From Erythrophleum ivorense (lineage: Eukaryota; Streptophyta; Magnoliopsida; Fabales; Fabaceae): a DNA stretch of 64,000 bases. Numbering within the stretch: position 1 is the stretch's first letter; the number at the start of each line of letters is the position of its first letter. Below are positions 1 to 10,970 of the stretch, one piece after another. The notes beneath the pieces were generated by a model. It was not told the origin of the DNA, did not search any database, and saw nothing but the letters and a program-made list of their open reading frames with translations. The stretch covers positions 1,645,501 through 1,709,500 of the forward strand of contig JAIUCV010000117.1 of assembly GCA_026724425.1 (NCBI GenBank), given 5' to 3'. The position numbers and the translations under genes are program-made.

Positions 1-39
1 GTGATGAAAAGACCATATGCGTGATACATTGCAAGCCGA

Positions 40-1695
40 ATGATCCAGAAATCATCATCTCTTCTTTCCTTAGCGTCAATCGAAACCCTTTTAAAGCTCT
101 GCAAATCCGAGATTCACCTTAATCAAATCCATGCCAGAATCATCCGTAAAGGTCTTGAGCAAGACCAGAATCTCGTCTCCATCTTCCTCTCTTCGTCTTC
201 GTCTTCGTCTTCCTCTCTCTCTTACGCTTCCTCTGTTTTTGATCGTGTTCCTCATCCTTGCACTAATCTCTGGAACTGCTTCATCAATGGGTACTCGAAA
301 AGGTTTCTCTTTTCCGAAACGGTTTCGCTTCTCGTTCGTATGATGAGAGCAGGCTTGGCTCGACCTGACGAGTTTACTTTCCCTATGGTTATGAAAGTTT
401 GTTCTAACAATGGACAGGTTCGTGTTGGGTCATCAGTTCATGGATTGGTTCTGCGAATTGGGTTTGGTAAAGATGTGTTTGTGGCTACAAGTTTTATCGA
501 TTTCTATGGCAAATGCAAGGATTTGCCGAGCGCACGTAAGGTGTTTGGTGAAATGCCTGAGAGAAATGCGGTTTCTTGGACGGCTTTGATTGTAGCTTAT
601 GTGAAATCTGGAGAGTTAGAGAGCGCGAAGAAGTTGTTCGATGTAATGCCTGAGCGCAATTCGGGATCTTGGAACGCGTTGATCGATGGTTTAGTTAAAT
701 CCGGAGATTTAGCCAATGCTAGGAAACTGTTTGATGAAATGCCTAAGAAAGATATAATCTCGTATACTTCAATGATTGATGGATATGCTAAAAGTGGCGA
801 TATGCGTTCCGCGAGGGATTTGTTTGATCAAGCGAGAGATGTTGATGTTAGAGCGTGGTCAGCTTTGATTTCGGGTTATGCGCAGAACGGTCAGCCGAAC
901 GAGGCGTTAAAGGTTTTCAACGAAATGTGTGAGAGGAATGTTAAACCTGATGAGTTTATAATGGTGAGTTTGATGTCAGCTTGTTCTCAGATGGGTAGCT
1001 TTGAGTTATGTGAAAAGGTTGATTCTTATCTGCACAAACGCGTGAACAAGTTTACTAGTCATTATGTTATACCTGCTTTGATAGACATGAATGTGAAATG
1101 TGGCCATATGGAGAGAGCAGCGAGATTGTTCGAAGAGATGCCTCGGCGAGATCTTGTTTCGTACTGTTCAATGATGGAAGGAATGGCGATTCATGGCTGC
1201 GGAGGCGAAGCCGTTAGGCTGTTTGAGAGAATGGTAGATGAAGGTACTGTACCTGATAAAGTTGCCTTCACAGTGATACTGAAAATTTGTGGCCAAGCAG
1301 GGCTTGTTGAGGATGGTTTAAGGTATTTTGAGTTAATGCGAAAAGAGTATTCGATTGTGGCTTCTCCTGATCATTTTTCCTGCGTTGTGAGTCTTCTTAG
1401 TCGGTCTGGAAAGCTCGAAGAGGCCTATGAGCTTATCAAATCCATGCCTGTGGAAGCTAACGTGAGTGCTTGGGGTTCGCTTTTGGGTGGTTGTAGTGTA
1501 CATGGGAACAGTGAGATAGCAGAAGTAGTTGCAAGGAGACTCTTTGAACTTGAGCCAGAAAGTGGTGGTAACTATGTGATTCTGTCAAATATTTATGCAG
1601 CTTTAGACCGTTGGGCTGATGTAGCTCATCTTAGGGACAAAATGAAGGAGAATGGTATTAAGAAGATTTGTGGCCGAAGTTCGATAAGTCGATAA
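40..1695 (+). CDS. Pentatricopeptide repeat protein, PLS/E class
   Basis: Single-exon gene for a 551-residue PPR protein, a family of sequence-specific RNA-binding proteins acting in mitochondria or plastids. After a Ser-rich N-terminal stretch (residues about 1-70, plausible transit peptide), degenerate 31-36-residue repeats run to about residue 460. Typical repeat text is visible: FDEMPKKDIISYTSMIDGYA, LFEEMPRRDLVSYCSMMEG, ARKLFDEMP. The C-terminal part (GSLLGGCSVHGNSEIAE... NYVILSNIYAALDRWADV) is an E/E+ domain. There is no DYW deaminase domain. Lack of introns and the length are usual for the family. From memory it matches A. thaliana AT5G37570. The target RNA cannot be read from the sequence. 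The first ATG gives a full N-terminus and is preferred. Confidence 0.93.
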   Translation: MIQKSSSLLSLASIETLLKLCKSEIHLNQIHARIIRKGLEQDQNLVSIFLSSSSSSSSSLSYASSVFDRVPHPCTNLWNCFINGYSKRFLFSETVSLLVRMMRAGLARPDEFTFPMVMKVCSNNGQVRVGSSVHGLVLRIGFGKDVFVATSFIDFYGKCKDLPSARKVFGEMPERNAVSWTALIVAYVKSGELESAKKLFDVMPERNSGSWNALIDGLVKSGDLANARKLFDEMPKKDIISYTSMIDGYAKSGDMRSARDLFDQARDVDVRAWSALISGYAQNGQPNEALKVFNEMCERNVKPDEFIMVSLMSACSQMGSFELCEKVDSYLHKRVNKFTSHYVIPALIDMNVKCGHMERAARLFEEMPRRDLVSYCSMMEGMAIHGCGGEAVRLFERMVDEGTVPDKVAFTVILKICGQAGLVEDGLRYFELMRKEYSIVASPDHFSCVVSLLSRSGKLEEAYELIKSMPVEANVSAWGSLLGGCSVHGNSEIAEVVARRLFELEPESGGNYVILSNIYAALDRWADVAHLRDKMKENGIKKICGRSSISR

Positions 1696-2451
1696 GCACT
1701 TTGTTATCTAACCTTGTCAATCAAAGACTTTGCTTTAACATAAACAAGACTTTCAGGCAAAGAACACCAAAAGGAAGTTGTATCACTATGGCTTTATTGT
1801 TTGTAAATTTGTTTCACTTTTTTGTTTGCTTTCTTAGAGATACAATCCTTTGGTGCTGATAAACAACCAAGAATTGAGGGGGCATGAGAGAAATGAAGAA
1901 GCTCATAATAAGGTTTTAAATTTATGGTTTGGTTTGTGTAAAGAGCTCTCATTACTTGTACATTCTTCAAGAAAGCTGAAATCTTGAGGTGGTTGACCAA
2001 AATCTTGAGATCTCATTTTTGATTTTATTCAAATTTTACATCGATCTTTTAGGTCGGTTCAAATCATATGTTTAACTAATTAATTTCCTTTTCAACGCAA
2101 CATTCTACATATTATTATTTCATAGAATACAAAATAAATGTATACAAAGGAATATAGGAATTGCAGAATATATGTACGTCCAATTACATGAATACAACAA
2201 CTTCTCTACGGAATAATTGACTTATCCACCAACAACAACTACAGTACTCTTTTTTCTCTTTTTTAATTAATTATTTTTACACACCCATACTTATTTGTTT
2301 GATTGTTTCTAATTTCTTTTCATTTTTCTTAGCCTTACTCTTGGCCTCTGTTAACGTTATAACGTGTACCTTCCATATTCCACAAGCCCAAAAAAATTAA
2401 ATTTAATAAACAATGCTTCCATTCCCCAACTACTACATTTCAACACCAACT
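1696..2451. other. Intergenic, 3' flank of PPR and 5' flank of next gene
   Basis: AT-rich non-coding DNA of about 750 bp. Short open frames here have no family signature. The last part, immediately before the next gene, should hold its promoter and 5' UTR. No transposon end was recognised. Confidence 0.6.
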
Positions 2452-3093
2452 ATGTCAGAGAAGAAAAGCATCACCCGCAGCAATAGCAAGAGAATAAAGA
2501 AGATATGGCCACCGACATTCTTCACCGGAGGAGGAGGAGGAGGAGGAGAAGGAAGAGATGAGCTAGCGACGGTGAAAGCTGCAGCGTGGGCTTGGTACCA
2601 AAGAAACGAAGGAAAACCGATGATTAGAGAGTTCGATTTCACAACAAGAGCCATAAGAACACCTCGACCTTCGCGGTACAAGCTCGAGGCCAACAAGAAC
2701 ATGGCCCTATCCGAGAGCGAGAATAGGGTTTCTGTACCGTTCGATTATCACTTGTTACGTGGAGATAAAGAAACTAAGTTATCTAGTCTTCTTGACCCTT
2801 TTGAGATCAAGAGTATTTCCAAGAGGATTGATGAGGGTTCTTTACCCGCTAGTGATTTCGGGGATGATCATGATCATGTTTTATCGAAGAAGAAGCTTGA
2901 ATATGTCGATAGTAAGAAGGAGAATATTGGGTTGGTGACGAAAATGAGCATGAGAAATTTGTGGAAAGGAATGATTCTGATGGGTCCAAGGACGGTTTGT
3001 GGTAGAAGTGATGACGTGGACCTTGGGGCTTATCGTACTGGCCCAAGAACAGTAAAAGTTGCACCAACGAGTGTCAAGATGCGAACTCTATAG
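2413..3093 (+). CDS. Plant-specific protein of unknown function
   Basis: Intronless gene for 226 residues, or 213 if the second ATG at 2452 is used. The second start gives MSEKKSITRSNSKR and looks the more natural N-terminus. Visible parts: a basic Ser/Arg/Lys-rich start, a short Gly run (7 Gly), then a conserved-looking block ATVKAAAWAWYQRNEGKP followed by EFDFTTRAIRTPRPSRYKLE. The C-terminus is basic with two GPRTV motifs (MGPRTVCGR and TGPRTVKVAP). No signal peptide, membrane segment or catalytic motif is seen. Position and content fit A. thaliana AT5G37550 from memory, which is annotated only as hypothetical. No function is assigned. Confidence 0.8.
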   Translation: MLPFPNYYISTPTMSEKKSITRSNSKRIKKIWPPTFFTGGGGGGGEGRDELATVKAAAWAWYQRNEGKPMIREFDFTTRAIRTPRPSRYKLEANKNMALSESENRVSVPFDYHLLRGDKETKLSSLLDPFEIKSISKRIDEGSLPASDFGDDHDHVLSKKKLEYVDSKKENIGLVTKMSMRNLWKGMILMGPRTVCGRSDDVDLGAYRTGPRTVKVAPTSVKMRTL

Positions 3094-5858
3094 TAGTCTC
3101 TAGTTATTGCGATGTTAAAATATGCATTTGGACATTGCAAGGCTAAAAGGTCTTCTTCTTTTTCTTATACTATTTAAAGATCTTAACAAGTTTGTGTGTG
3201 CACAAAACAAAAACAATTGTGTGTTTATTATTTTAGTTTTATTGATCATTCGAACCAAATGTGGGGAATATATAGCTACACAGTACTAATTAATATAATA
3301 TATGTATAATCTTTTGAAGTATTATCCTCTTTCCCTTTGTTGTATTATCATCCTATGCTTAATTCGACAAAAAGAACCGATGAGAAGAAGAGGAGCATAG
3401 AGAAATAGGCATCGAAGAAAGAAGAAAAAGTGCACAAGTCACATAACACAGTGGAAAAAAAGGAACTAAGAAAGCTAATGGGCCCATTAATTGGAGTCAG
3501 GCCCAATTCCTAAATTAAAGAATAACATATACACATAAGATTTGTCATGTCTAAATGATGAATTAGCTGAATTTCCCAATGCCCACCTTTTGAGTCCCGG
3601 GGTGTCAGGTTTGTCAAAGACAACATATCTAGTGCTTTAATTCGGTTAAGATTTTCGTCATTTGTATGTGAGTGGAGACATGAGATGTGACCAACTTTCC
3701 TAATGTAATATTCTTCACACGCTCATAGATATTTTGGATTATTGTCAATGTGTTTCATTGACTTCTTGTCATAATAAAACTGGCATTGGTTATGTACGTA
3801 TGTGCATGAGTTTTTTACGATGTATGGTAGTGCCTTTAACCGAATTTCTATTTCAGGTTTTATTCTAATTTGTTTTTATCAATAACATATATTATATTAT
3901 TCAGCTTAACTGAAATAGGATGGTGATATAGTGACAGTGCTATTACAAAGCACTAGATGCTGATCTTTCGTCTAATTCGAGTTGTAAATATCAACAAACA
4001 TAAACTGCATGCCATGTGTTTTGATATAAAAAACTTCCCTTTGCATTTTTTTTTATTCACGCATTTTCATGTTTTCTGCGTTGCGTATCCCAAGTCCGAA
4101 CTATTGATTACATAAAAAATTATCTTGAAGAAATTGCTTTGAATCCTAACCACCGCATAAGGGTTTATAGTCTAATGGTTTTAGATATTGTCATACAGCA
4201 TGCCATAAAATACAATAAATCCAATTTATATCGGATATACATGAAATTTTGTGGATCTCTAGCTTCACCAAAAAGCCTGGAATTAAATGAAGCCAGTCAA
4301 GAATTTACGGGTTACTGGATTACAACAACTGGCACTTTGACCACTTTACTTGGAGTTTAGTGCTTATACTTTCGAAAATGTAAAACATGAATCCGCTGCT
4401 TTTGACTATTTAACATAACAGCTGTTCATAGATATGCACCAGTAGACTCATATACACACACGTATTTGGATAAATTTACAAATATACTATATCGAAGATG
4501 GTCCCTCATAATTGATAGCTCTATGTGTGCCAGCCCCAAAAGACGTGAAGTCATTCAGCTATTTATGCAACATTAATTTACAGGGTTTATTACGGGAGGA
4601 AACAAAAAAATGGAAATAATATTTCTACTTTTCTCGTTTTAAGATAAGCAGTTTGTGTAATGGTTTTTATTCAACCAGTAAAACGTTACTCTCCATGATA
4701 TTTGTAGCCAAAAATAAATAAAAAATGACACCGGATGTTCAAAACTTCAAATTTCGTCGAAGTGCTAGACTAAGTTCGAAAATGGATATATTTTTGGCAA
4801 GGAATGCGTCGGATTTACCATGGAAGAACCCCCATAACGAAGCTTAACGTGACCAAATTAATAGCCTGCATGCGTATTATCATCGACTCTTGGTATGAAT
4901 TTTATTTCTAAATTTGTAATTAGTCTTGGAGAAAGTACTTATAGTTAGATCAGCTAGTACTTATTTTTTTCATATTTTTCTCTTCTTTCTAATGTTGGAT
5001 TTTGGTTAAACTGAAAATTGAGTCCAAATTCCAAAGGGATGTGCCGTGTGCGTGTTTGGTTTTCCAGAACATTTTAAAGTTACGTATCTCTCTCTTTCTC
5101 ACTTTCACTTTCACTTTCTTGTCTTTTCCTCTCCAGTGATTTCCACTATTCTACTTCCTATTATCTCTTTTTTCTTTCTCCCTTTATTTTGTTTTTCCTC
5201 GTGTATAAGTAAGTATACTGCCAAAATTTCCATGATCTACTTACTATACTTTGAATTATTATTTTTGACATTTTCTAATGAAATTAGGTTTTCTAAGAAG
5301 AAACTAACTAATTCAAAGTTAAGATTAAACGGAACTCAAAGTATAGAGATTTCGGATACACAAACTAGATGTTGACGTGAACTCAGAATGGAGTCAGAAT
5401 GGGACCTCGGATATATACAATCTAGAAGGAGTGGACGAACTGGAATTAACCAAATCAAATTAATTAGTGTGGTATATCTCTAGAAAGATCGTAGCGTAAT
5501 AATCCAAACCCCGTTTTGGTCATTACATTAATACATTGTACTAGTTGGACTTGGTGCTGTTGCAAACACTTGAGATACGATGATTAAACAAAGTGATTAG
5601 TGAGTGGGGGGGGGGGGGGGGGGGGGGGTGTTTAGTATAATGCTTACAAGTTATAAATATAGTCGACAGAATAATTTTAAATAATGATAATAGCCAACAC
5701 GTGGATTTTTATATGGATTTGAGCAGGACAGATTAGAAGGATCTGATATATTGAGTAATGTGACATGAATTTGAAAAACTAAAATGATGATAATGGAAAC
5801 TTTAATAATCATAATGTATATTTACTCATGAATAAACAAATAATGCGAATAAATAAAA
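3094..5858. other. Long AT-rich intergenic region
   Basis: About 2.8 kb without a credible coding region; open frames are short and low complexity. It holds a TGGGCC-type motif near 3479-3487, a homopolymeric G tract at 5606-5628 and pyrimidine-rich stretches near 5080-5200. The MULE target duplication marks its right edge. No transposon termini were recognised within it. Confidence 0.6.
5606..5628 (+). repeat. Poly-G tract, 23 uninterrupted G
   Basis: A run of 23 G residues in otherwise AT-rich DNA. Such runs are rare, can fold as G-quadruplexes and are prone to slippage. The exact length may be an assembly estimate. Confidence 0.9.
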
Positions 5859-6187
5859 GGAAAAACCCTGAAAAATACACAAACTTAATTAAATCTGGAC
5901 GAAAAATTCACAAACTTTTTTGGCTCCCTGAAAAATACACAGACTATTTTTGGGACCTAAAACAATACACCAAGTTTCAAAATATGAAATTTTGCAACCG
6001 CGGGATTAATCTCCGTTAATGAGTTAAACGGAAGATTAAAAACATCGTTAGCACTTAATAACACGTGGGTTATAACAAAGGAAAAAGACAATTTTGCCCT
6101 TCTTCAAAAACTATCAAAATCGATTTGGGGATTTTGCCTAAATCCCTTTTGATTTCACTCTCTCTTCTCTCTTACTCTCTCTTGCGA
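5859..6187 (+). repeat. MULE left terminal inverted repeat
   Basis: Pairs with the right TIR over about 325 bp with only scattered differences. It contains CACGTG near 6063 and a CT-rich end near 6160-6185 that probably supplies promoter and leader for the transposase gene. Confidence 0.92.
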
Positions 6188-6327
6188 CTGAGAATTTGTT
6201 CATCAAGTCAATTCTCTAAATCGATTCTCCTAATTAAAACCTCTCCTCATTTCCTTAGCCAAACAACATGAACTAAATAATCGATTTGGAATCAAGGTGA
6301 AGAAGACGCTGCCGATAGTCAAAGAAG

Positions 6328-9300
6328 ATGAGGTTTCAATCTAAATTTTGAGATAATGTTTTGTCTGTTTCGATTATGATTTCTGTTAGTTGGATTTCGA
6401 ATACATTGTAGAGCTTGTCTGGTTTAGATGATTTGCAACTATTTTCCTTCGTGTTTTCGCAACTTTTTTTGGAGTATCATAAATTTTTCGTTTTTGATTT
6501 TGCAGCGAAACCATCAAAATAAATCTGTATTACGGAGATTTATAGAGTATAAGAACAATGCGTTCAAATACGATGGAGGGTCGTCGACGCCTGGCATAGT
6601 TATAGACCCGGATTATGTTACTTGGAGCATTTTTCAGGACTTTGGTAATCAACACGCATCTGATGGTGTTCCTGTACAGAAGATTTGGTTCAAGCTTACT
6701 AGCCAGGGTATGGATAAAATAAAGCCTATTTTCCATCTCAGTTCTGATGCAGAAATTAATGAGATGTGTAGTATAGCTATTAAAGGAGGAGGCGAAATTG
6801 ATTTGTTTTTGGAGCAATTGAAAATGGCTGAAGCAAGTGAGGAAGAGAACGGAGATGATGTAGTTGATTCTGCAAGAGAGAATAAAGCTGTTGTGGAGGA
6901 ACAAGAAGAGGAAATAGTAAGTGAGGAAGAGAGCGGAGATGATGTAGTGGACTCTTCAAGATATAATAAAGCTGTTGAGGAGGAACAAGAAGAGGAAATA
7001 GTGCAAGAAGGTGGTGATGATGTTAGGTTTGTGGAATATTTTCGGGAAATTAGTCTAAACGACAATGTTGGTGAAGGCAATGACACTAACGGAGAACATG
7101 GGGCTCCTGGCGGTGAAGAGACGGGTAGAGAGACTTTGGTTGATGATGAGGCTGAGATGGAGAGACAATGTCATGATGCGGATAAACCCGAACCTGCTGT
7201 TGATACAGATGATGAGTGGGAGGATTTCTGCAGGACGGAAACTGCAATTTCGAGAACCACATACAAAAAAGAAAAGGCTCCATACTTGTGGTTAATGCAA
7301 ACATTCAGAAGTGGTGAAGAGTTTAAAGATCAACTGCTGATGTATGTTTTGAAAACCAACTATGATGTGAAGTTGTGTAGATGGGAGAGCACTAAATTGG
7401 CGGCAGTGTGTACAAAGGAAAAGTGTCCGTGGAAGATATATTGCTCAGTGGAGCAGCCAAAGAAACAATGGATGGTTAAAAGCTTTGTCGATGTTCATAA
7501 CCATATGAAGAGTAGCAAAGCTAGGATGCTGAAGCAGGGAACTATTGCTAAGTTATACAAGGATGAAGCAAGAAGAAGGCCTGGTTTGAAGTGGACAGAT
7601 ATTAAGGACGAAATCAAGCTGAGGTATAATCTTTCTGTCTCTAAGTGGATCTGCTCTAAAGCAAGAAGAATAGCTCTGGATTTTGTTATTGAGACTCAGA
7701 GAGAGCAATTTTCCAAGTTGTGGGATTATGAGCTTGAGCTCAAGAGGAAGAATCCGAATATAACTACTGAGATTGTGACCACTCCTCGTGCAGCAGATGG
7801 TAAGCCTGTTTTCAATAGCTTCTACATTTGTTTTGAAAATCTCAGAAAAACTTGGAAAAGTTGTTGTCGACCCATCATTGGACTAGATGGGTCGTTCTTA
7901 AAGTGAGAGTTGAAAGGAGAGATCTTAGCCGCGGTTGGAAGGGACGCAGATAACCGGATTTTTCCAATAGCTTGGGCTATTGTGAGAGTAGAGGATAATG
8001 AGTCATGGTCTTGGTTTGTTGCTAAGTTGAAGACTGATTTGGGTTTGGAAGTAGGGAATGGCATCACTATCATTTCTGACAAACAGAAGGGTTTGCTCAA
8101 TGCTGTCGCAGATCTCCTCCCAAATGCAGAACACAGGCATTGTGCAAGACACATATTCGCTAATTGGAAGAAGGTCTACAAGGCATATGAGTATGAGGAT
8201 TATTTCTGGAATATTGCATACAGCTCAACTCTTGGTGATTATCAGTTCAACATTGATGCCTTGAAAGCGTTTGACGAGGTCGCATACACGGATCTACTGA
8301 AAACAGAGCCAAAGACATGGTGTAGAGCTTGGTTTCCTTACCATGCAAGGTGTGAAGATGTTACTAACAATTTGTCAGAGAGTTACAACCGGACTATCAG
8401 AGAAGCCCGTAAGTTGCCACTAATCAACATGCTTGAAGAGATTAGGAGACTAGCTATGAAACGCATCTCGAGAAGGCGTGACAAGACTCGTAATTGTGTT
8501 ACTAAGTTTCCACCAAATATCATGGAGATTTTCGAGAAAAACCGCAAGGATAGCAAGCATTGCTCAGTGATTAAAAGTAGTGAAAGCTTGTATGAGGTAA
8601 TGGAGCTTAGTGGTAGCTTCGAGGTATGTCTTCCAGAAAAGCATTGTGGTTGTAACCAGTGGAATCTCACAGGAATCCCGTGTCGGCATGCTATTTGTGT
8701 CATCACAGAACATAACTATGATCCAAAAGAGTAAGTCATGTATCTTTTGCTTAACTCTCTTTTATATGTTTGAATACACAGCATATGTCACTAAATTAAC
8801 TCACTTTCTAATCTGTTTCAGCTATGTTGATTCCTGTTATCTGACATCCTTGTGGCAAGAAACTTATGTGGACAACATAAGACCTGTAAATGGAGAGAGA
8901 TTGTGGGAGAAAACCGGGAAGGAGCCAATTCAAATCCCTGATAAAAGGAGAATGCCTGGGCGTCCAAAGAATCATGACAGGATAAAGGAGGCACATGAGT
9001 CATCAAAAAACCCTACAAAGGTTACAAGAGAGGGAAGAGTGATGACTTGTAGCAACTGTAAGCAAACTGGTCACAACAAAAGCACTTGTGAAGGCGCAAC
9101 TTATGTTCAAACAGGGCCTAAAAGGAAGAGAGGAAGACCTAAGAAATCTGCTGTAAGTTTTTTTGGTTTGTTAGATAATATATGTTCTTGAATTTTGATA
9201 ACTTAGATGTATTTGGTTCTTTAACAGAATGATCCATGGAGCATTCAAAATGCACCTAAGAAGAGGAAGGATAAAACTCAGTCAACACCTGATGCGTCTA

Positions 9301-9737
9301 CTGCTCCTGCTACTCAAGATTCGTCTGCTGCTCCTGCTACTCAAGATTCGTCTGCTGCTCCTGCTGCTCCAGATTCGTCTACTGCTCCAGCTGCTCGAGG
9401 TCGTGGACGTGGAGGTGGGAGAGGTCAGGGTCGTGGGAGAGGTCGTGGTCGTGGGACTTCTACACAGCCTTCTACTGCACCAGATGCTCCAGAAAACCCT
9501 GCTGCGTCTGTTGCGTCTTCTGCTCCAGAAGGTCGTCGTCGAGGCCGTCCTCGTGGTCGTGCTAAGGCTCGTCCTTATATTCCGAGAGGGTATGGATGTT
9601 TTGTTTCCCCATTTACTGGTCAAGTCTTTGATGTTTGGGGATCTACAGCTGTTGATATGGATGGTCCTCCTCCACGATCACCACCTCCACAAGCACCTTC
9701 TTCACAAGGACCTTCTTCACAAGGACAAAACCCTTAA
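6328..9737 (+). pseudogene. MURA-type MULE transposase, interrupted by a TGA codon
   Basis: Transposase gene of the MULE. Likely exons: start near 6328, 6506-8730, 8822-9152 and 9228-9737, with GT-AG introns. In order: an acidic N-terminal region with an imperfect duplicated block (EEEE/GDDVVDS), a mudrA-type DNA-binding region, the transposase core (IIGLDGSFLK, HRHCARHIFANWKK, NLSESYNRTI), a SWIM zinc finger (HCGCNQWNLTGIPCRHA), a CCHC knuckle (CSNCKQTGHNKSTC) and a Gly/Arg/Pro-rich tail. An in-frame TGA at 7904-7906 falls right after GLDGSFLK where the family normally continues. The frame entering from the putative first exon also stops at 6543, while homology resumes in another frame. The element is probably unable to make full-length transposase. 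Confidence 0.88.
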
Positions 9738-10175
9738 GCTTGGGTTCCCCAGCTTTGAACTTGGTTTATTTCATTTCGTGTTTGGTTAACAACTTCGTTT
9801 GTGCAACTCTTTTGGAAGCTCTACTTTTGTTTATGCTGCTTTGGTTATGCAATTCTTTTACAAACTCTACTTTGTGCTTGGTTGAGACAAATCTTTTGGA
9901 AACTCTACATTGTTTTTGGTTTATGCAATTACTTTATGAAACTCTTTCACCATCATTTTGTCATTATGATTACCATGTAATGATTCACCATTCAAAGTTT
10001 CAAACCCACCATTACAAGAGAAAGCACAAAACGAAACACACACAAACGAAACATCCAACACAAACTACAAACATAATATAATTCTTCCCCATTCTACTAC
10101 CATAATCTAATTCTTCACCATTTTAAGAATCATTGCTGTCACAACAATGAACCCTCCCCATGAGAGAACAATAAA
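9738..10175. other. MULE interior between convergent genes
   Basis: About 440 bp of non-coding, AT-rich sequence separating the 3' ends of the transposase gene and the GRF gene. It probably holds both 3' UTRs and termination regions. No further gene is visible. Confidence 0.6.
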
Positions 10176-10601
10176 TTATCGCAGCAATTTCTCCCTTTCC
10201 GTCGATGCCATAACATCGATTTGAAGCTTCCTCTTCTCATCTTCGTATTTCTTCAATGAGTTCGAATCTCCCAGAGTTGAATCCACAGCTGTTGTACTCA
10301 TCATTTTTGGAACATTGCCTCTAAGCTTCTTAAGCTCTTGTTTAAGAGACCGAATTTCATCTCTAGCTTCTAGTAAACTTACCTTCTGCCAACCATGAGG
10401 GCTTTCTCTATCTGCCCAACTGGAGAAGCCATGAACATCACATCTAAAAAACCTTCTTCCGGGATTTTCGTCTGTCCACGATTTCGACATTGCGGTGGCT
10501 TTGTTGCAATGACAGAGAGGACCTGGAGTTCGGGGATTTCGGATGAAGCTTTGCGTGAATGATGAGGATGAAGAACTCTGGCTTTGCTCCATCTTCAACA
10601 C
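10176..10601 (-). CDS. GRF-type zinc finger protein carried by the MULE
   Basis: Short intronless gene of 141 residues, or 138 from the internal Met at 10592 (MEQSQSSSS). After a Ser-rich N-terminus, residues about 31-70 form a GRF zinc finger: CHCNKATAMSKSWTDENPGR, then RFFRCDVHGFSSWADRE, with the Cys/Cys/Cys/His metal ligands and the family GRxFFxC core. The C-terminal half is a coiled-coil-like region rich in Lys/Glu/Leu. GRF fingers bind nucleic acid, including single-stranded DNA, in other proteins. Here it sits inside the MULE, convergent to the transposase, and may be an accessory protein or a captured host gene. The frame is intact. Confidence 0.8.
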   Translation of the reverse strand: MLKMEQSQSSSSSSFTQSFIRNPRTPGPLCHCNKATAMSKSWTDENPGRRFFRCDVHGFSSWADRESPHGWQKVSLLEARDEIRSLKQELKKLRGNVPKMMSTTAVDSTLGDSNSLKKYEDEKRKLQIDVMASTEREKLLR

Positions 10602-10639
10602 CGGATTTCGTCGGCTAAATCTATGTGTTTTCGTCGCGA

Positions 10640-10970
10640 GAGAGAGAGAGAGTAAGAGAGAAGAGAGAGTGAAATCAAAAGGGATTTAGGCAAAATCCCC
10701 AAATCGATTTTGATAGTTTTCGAAGAAGGACAAAATTGTCTTTTTCCTTTGTTATAACCCACGTGTTATTAAGTGCTAACGATGTTTTTAATCTTCCGTT
10801 TAACTCATTAACGGAGATTAATCCCGCGGTTGCAAAATTTCATATTTTGAAACTTGGTGTATTGTTTTAGGTCCCAAAAATAGTCCGTGTATTTTTCAGG
10901 GAGCCAAAAAAGTTTGTGAATTTTTCGTCCAGATTTCATTAAGTTTGTGTATTTTTCAGGGTTTTTTCCC
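10640..10970 (-). repeat. MULE right terminal inverted repeat
   Basis: Inverted copy of the left TIR. It differs by a few substitutions and by the length of a CT repeat at its inner edge (10640-10660). It lies upstream of the GRF zinc-finger gene and probably carries its promoter. Confidence 0.92.

Larger units (their letters stand above)
5859..10970 (+). mobile_element. MULE (Mutator-like) DNA transposon with long terminal inverted repeats
   Basis: A complete 5112-bp element. Its ends, GGAAAAACCCTGAAAAATAC on the left and the complement of CAGGGTTTTTTCCC on the right, continue as near-identical inverted repeats of about 325 bp (5859-6187 and about 10640-10970). The 9-bp sequence TAAATAAAA occurs directly before (5850-5858) and after (10971-10979) the element, the 9-bp target duplication expected for Mutator-type transposition. 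Inside are a mudrA-type transposase gene on the plus strand and a convergent small GRF zinc-finger gene on the minus strand. High TIR identity suggests fairly recent movement, yet the transposase frame is broken. Confidence 0.95.

Noticed and set aside
5046..5375. Hydrophobic 109-codon open frame
   Set aside because: Pyrimidine-rich low-complexity DNA with no family motif and no sign of exon structure.
9229..9789. Long Leu/Val-rich open frame
   Set aside because: It is an alternative frame of the Pro/Ala/Gly/Arg-rich tail of the MULE transposase, which continues from the previous exon and ends at 9737.
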